This document shows positions 61,403 through 64,000 of a DNA stretch of 64,000 nucleotides, piece after piece; the first letter of the stretch is position 1; each line of letters starts with the position of its first letter. The notes below the pieces were generated by a model, which was given only the letters and a program-made list of their open reading frames with translations, was not told the origin of the DNA and searched no databases. A program made the translations under genes and the position numbers. Source of the DNA: Hyphomicrobiales bacterium (GTDB lineage Bacteria; Pseudomonadota; Alphaproteobacteria; Rhizobiales; Rhizobiaceae); the NCBI GenBank assembly GCA_900470965.1, contig UCCS01000008.1:152512-216511 (forward strand). Reading direction: 5' to 3'.

Positions 61403-62415
61403 GCCACCCTCGCAAGCTCTTCGATATTGGCGACCGTGAGCGGTCGTTTGCCCTCCTCGATCTCATGGATCATGGAAATTACGCGCGCGGCAAGCGGCGT
61501 TGGAACGCGCGATTCCTGACCGATTTCGACTACCGGCAGTACCTGCGCATCGACTTCGGTCTTGCGCTTGCGCACGGCGAGATCCCGCCAGATGCCCGAA
61601 TGCGATTTTACCGATTTGCGATTGTGGACGGACATGTCGTCAAAGGATTTGTTAGTCTGTTCCGGCGTCGCGAGCGGACCGAAGGCAGCCGGATCAAAGC
61701 CGTCGAAAGCCTCCGGTTTGATATTGTTGATCGCGGCAACAGTGGCCACTTCCAGCGCCAGCCTGCGCAAAACCGGCCGGGCGGCCGGATTATCGAGAAC
61801 ATCGGCGATGCTGTCATTTGTCAGTGCTGTGCCGAAGAGCAATGCGCCATAGATCAGCTTGCCCCAGAGGAAGCCCCATATATTGTTGGTGATCAGGGCG
61901 TTCGGTTCGAACTGCTTCATCAGTTCGTAAATATTTTCGGCACGGTCGGTGAAGCGCCCGTCGAGTTCGCCGATGACGACGGCGCCGTGACCGCTATATT
62001 GCACCACACCAGGCCCCAGATAGTCGGCGCCGAAATTGACGAAGCAGCCGATCACCCGGTTCTCGCCGACGATACGGGAGATAACACGCTCATTGAGGCC
62101 ATTCTGGGCGGAGACGACATAACCATCCGAGGCCAGATGTTGGACGAGCATATGCGCCGCATCTTCGGTGTGATGCGCCTTCACGCAGAGGAAGGTGCGG
62201 TCATAGATGCCTTCGAGATCTTCCGGCAGATAGGCCTTCGCCCTGACAACATCCTCGAAGATCGGTCCGACGATCTTCAGGCCCTTCTCGTTGATGGCAT
62301 CGACATGCTCCTTGACTTTGTCAACGAAGATCACCTCGTTGCCGGCCCGGATGAAGGCGGCGCCGAGTGTGCCACCGATCGCGCCGGCACCCCAGATCAG
62401 GATCGGTCCGCTCAT
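61399..62415 (-). CDS. Ketopantoate reductase-like (PanE/ApbA family) oxidoreductase
   Basis: A 338-residue NAD(P)-dependent oxidoreductase with LIWGAGAIGGTLGAAFIRAG at the N-terminus and a C-terminal helical domain (LIYGALLFGTALTNDS, LRRLALEVATVAAINNI). Position in a catabolic operon makes pantothenate synthesis unlikely, so it probably reduces or oxidises a 2-oxo/2-hydroxy acid. The ATG at 62415 has GGAGG 6 nt upstream. It overlaps both neighbours by 4 bp. Confidence 0.88.
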   Translation of the reverse strand: MSGPILIWGAGAIGGTLGAAFIRAGNEVIFVDKVKEHVDAINEKGLKIVGPIFEDVVRAKAYLPEDLEGIYDRTFLCVKAHHTEDAAHMLVQHLASDGYVVSAQNGLNERVISRIVGENRVIGCFVNFGADYLGPGVVQYSGHGAVVIGELDGRFTDRAENIYELMKQFEPNALITNNIWGFLWGKLIYGALLFGTALTNDSIADVLDNPAARPVLRRLALEVATVAAINNIKPEAFDGFDPAAFGPLATPEQTNKSFDDMSVHNRKSVKSHSGIWRDLAVRKRKTEVDAQVLPVVEIGQESRVPTPLAARVISMIHEIEEGKRPLTVANIEELARVA

Positions 62416-63113
62416 GCCCAACCTCCCTCGAGAAGCGTACGGGTTTCTTCGACCGCCACATCCCAGATCGCCTGCATCTCTTCGTCCAGCCGCTCGTAGT
62501 AACCGCCGAAATTGCCATCACCGAGATAGGCTTTGACGGCATCCGGCGACATGACCCGCATGCGGGCAAGATCGATCATCGGCTTCTGCTGCGTCGGCTG
62601 CTTGACGCCTTCAAGACGGGTCCAGGGGAAATTCTCCATCCAGGAGGCGTGCGAGGCGACGGTGTCGATCTCCTGCACCTTGGCGAAGGTCTTCGGCGCG
62701 TTCCACCAATTGTGGAACTTCACCGCCGTATCCGGATTATCGGCCATCCATTCGATCGCCATGCTGCCGGCAGGCTGGTTGCCGCCATGGCCGTTGACGA
62801 TGAGGATCCGGCGAAAGCCCTGTCGCCTCAAGCCATCGAGAATGTCGCGGACCAGGCTGATATAGGTCTGCTGGCGGATGCTGATCGTGCCGGGAAAGGA
62901 AAGGAAGTAAGGCGTGATCCCATAGGCCACGACCGGAAAGACCGGAATGCCGAGGGATGCCGCGGCATCGGCAGCCACTTTTTCCGACAGGATGGAGTCG
63001 ACCGAGAGCGACAGGCCGGCATGCTGCTCTGTACTGCCGAGCGGCAGGATCGCCCGGTCATCGGTTTTCAGATAGGTTTCGATTTGCTGCCAGTTTGACT
63101 CGGATACTCTCAT
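62412..63113 (-). CDS. Creatininase-family amidohydrolase
   Basis: A 233-residue metal-dependent cyclic-amide hydrolase. LPLGSTEQHAGLSLSVDS carries the Glu/His/Asp metal ligands (family core GSxEQHG); ILIVNGHGGNQP is the second signature. The HAGLSL segment deviates from the usual HGPHLPL, hinting at a changed substrate. First structural gene after the GntR regulator. Family members act on creatinine and on other amides or lactams. Confidence 0.9.
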   Translation of the reverse strand: MRVSESNWQQIETYLKTDDRAILPLGSTEQHAGLSLSVDSILSEKVAADAAASLGIPVFPVVAYGITPYFLSFPGTISIRQQTYISLVRDILDGLRRQGFRRILIVNGHGGNQPAGSMAIEWMADNPDTAVKFHNWWNAPKTFAKVQEIDTVASHASWMENFPWTRLEGVKQPTQQKPMIDLARMRVMSPDAVKAYLGDGNFGGYYERLDEEMQAIWDVAVEETRTLLEGGWA

Positions 63114-63172
63114 CTCGTCTGCCTTTCCTAGATTTTTGCGTCGATAGCGTCTCGTTTGGATGTGTCGTCTTC

Positions 63173-64000
63173 CTATGAAGGGATGCCGGCAGCACGAATG
63201 ATCGGGACGATCACTCTTTCAATGTCGGCTGTATCAGGTGCATGACGGTATTCGATTGCCTGCGTGCCTTCAGGAAGAAGATCGGTCACGCTTTCGGCTC
63301 CCGAAGCGTAGATCACGACGGAGACACTGGCGAGGAGCGTCTCCAGCCCCGCCGCCTCGAGCGTCGTGGCGGTGATTTCGCTGACATGCGGCGCAAAACG
63401 CTGCACGCCGCTCTTCATGATCGGTAGGAAATCCGGAAAGCGCGAGACGACGGCGATCGAAGCCAGTGAATCGAGCGATGCAAGCGCCCGGCGCGTCTCT
63501 TCCGACGGTGTGAAGCTGATCGTAACCACTTTGGTGTTCGGCACGAGGGTTGCGACCTCGCGGTGCCGGTTGGCAAAGGTGATGGCGAGATCGGCAGAGT
63601 TGGCGCGTGCCATGGCGGCCGGATTGCGCTCGATCGAGGAGACCGTCAACGGTTCAACCGTCACATCACGGCCAAGGCGGGCAGCGATGAACCGGGCGTA
63701 GCTCGCCGTCGCATCCCGAAAGATGCCGATCATGACGATGCGCAGCCGTGGACCGATGCTGTCTCGGTAAAAGGCCCGGGCATTGACGAGTGAGACCAGG
63801 TCCGACGAGCGAATGCCGAGCCTCCGACTTTCATCGATAAGGTGATCGATCTGGCGATGCAGTTCGGTTGCGTCCGCTCGTGCTGCAAGCCGCGCCTGAT
63901 GGCTGTCGCCGACGAATGTGCCGGAGCCTGGGCGCGTGTCGATGAGGCCTGCCGCCTTCAGGTCGGCATAGACCTGACTGACGGTCATCGGGGCAACGCC
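63173..64000 (-). CDS. GntR-family transcriptional regulator, partial
   Basis: The 5' end lies beyond the right edge of the window. The in-frame sequence at the edge, GVAPMTVSQVYADLKAAGLI, is the recognition part of the GntR winged helix-turn-helix. The C-terminal part (about 250 residues: LRIVMIGIFRDATASYARFIAARLG, ADLAITFANRHREV, VSRFPDFLPIMKSGV) resembles a two-lobed ligand-binding domain rather than FadR or UTRA types. It is upstream of and co-directional with the catabolic operon, 59 bp before the creatininase gene, and likely controls it. Confidence 0.87.
   Translation of the reverse strand, partial: GVAPMTVSQVYADLKAAGLIDTRPGSGTFVGDSHQARLAARADATELHRQIDHLIDESRRLGIRSSDLVSLVNARAFYRDSIGPRLRIVMIGIFRDATASYARFIAARLGRDVTVEPLTVSSIERNPAAMARANSADLAITFANRHREVATLVPNTKVVTISFTPSEETRRALASLDSLASIAVVSRFPDFLPIMKSGVQRFAPHVSEITATTLEAAGLETLLASVSVVIYASGAESVTDLLPEGTQAIEYRHAPDTADIERVIVPIIRAAGIPS

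Overview
The window looks like chromosomal DNA of a Rhizobium/Agrobacterium-type alphaproteobacterium (Rhizobiaceae). The grounds are the overall base composition, a PrsD/PrsE-type secretion pair, MinCDE preceded by CtrA-type boxes, a BA14K protein, Ugp-type transport genes, a rhizobial intergenic mosaic repeat, and the protein sequences themselves. I see no phage genes, insertion sequences, tRNA/rRNA genes or CRISPR arrays.

Layout. 1-2063: housekeeping genes on the minus strand (an esterase cut by the window edge, a ring-cleaving-dioxygenase/VOC protein, uracil-DNA glycosylase). 2364-30575: a large surface-polysaccharide region. It opens with phosphomannomutase, mannose-1-P guanylyltransferase and UDP-glucose dehydrogenase. 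It continues with an SGNH esterase, a Wzy-like polymerase, an RTX-only protein, a GDP-mannose-6-dehydrogenase-like enzyme, a GT4 glycosyltransferase, a type I secretion pair, a beta-helix/RTX protein, an EEP-family membrane protein, two hexapeptide acyltransferases, a PL5 alginate-lyase-family protein, a GT2, a Wzx flippase, an SGNH/AT3 pair and another AT3. 30888-36633: a Ugp-like ABC importer with a glycerophosphodiesterase and an RpiR regulator. 36711-38554: minCDE. 38868-45590: mostly small independent genes (hydrolase, AT3, rpsU, exonuclease III, GFA protein, hypotheticals). 45840-52210: a second polysaccharide module (Wzx flippase; GDPD-like, HAD, a tandem nucleotidyltransferase, another nucleotidyltransferase, GT2). 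52589-57530: a small membrane protein with a two-component system, a Tat-type Gly/Asn-rich protein, a BA14K protein and a DUF763 protein. 57545-64000: a tightly overlapped catabolic operon (GntR, creatininase-like, PanE-like, SDR, M20, AspA/AstE-like, solute-binding).

How they fit. In the first region PMM, GMP and the GDP-mannose dehydrogenase-like enzyme would make GDP-mannuronate, while the UDP-glucose dehydrogenase makes UDP-glucuronate. GT, Wzx, Wzy and acyl-modifying genes assemble and decorate a repeat unit. The PL5 lyase, whose four catalytic residues keep the family spacing, and a beta-helix protein, probably exported by the adjacent type I system, would trim or remodel the polymer. 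Together these suggest an acidic, acylated, uronate-rich exopolysaccharide made by a Wzx/Wzy route with alginate-like enzymes, which is unlike the classical synthase-dependent alginate operon. No priming transferase or Wza/Wzc-type export genes are in the window. The second module (47585-52210) carries three nucleotidyltransferase-fold domains, of which only one has a canonical signature, next to a HAD phosphatase and a GDPD-like protein. It may make an unusual nucleotide-activated group. These two modules are the best candidates for undescribed systems here.
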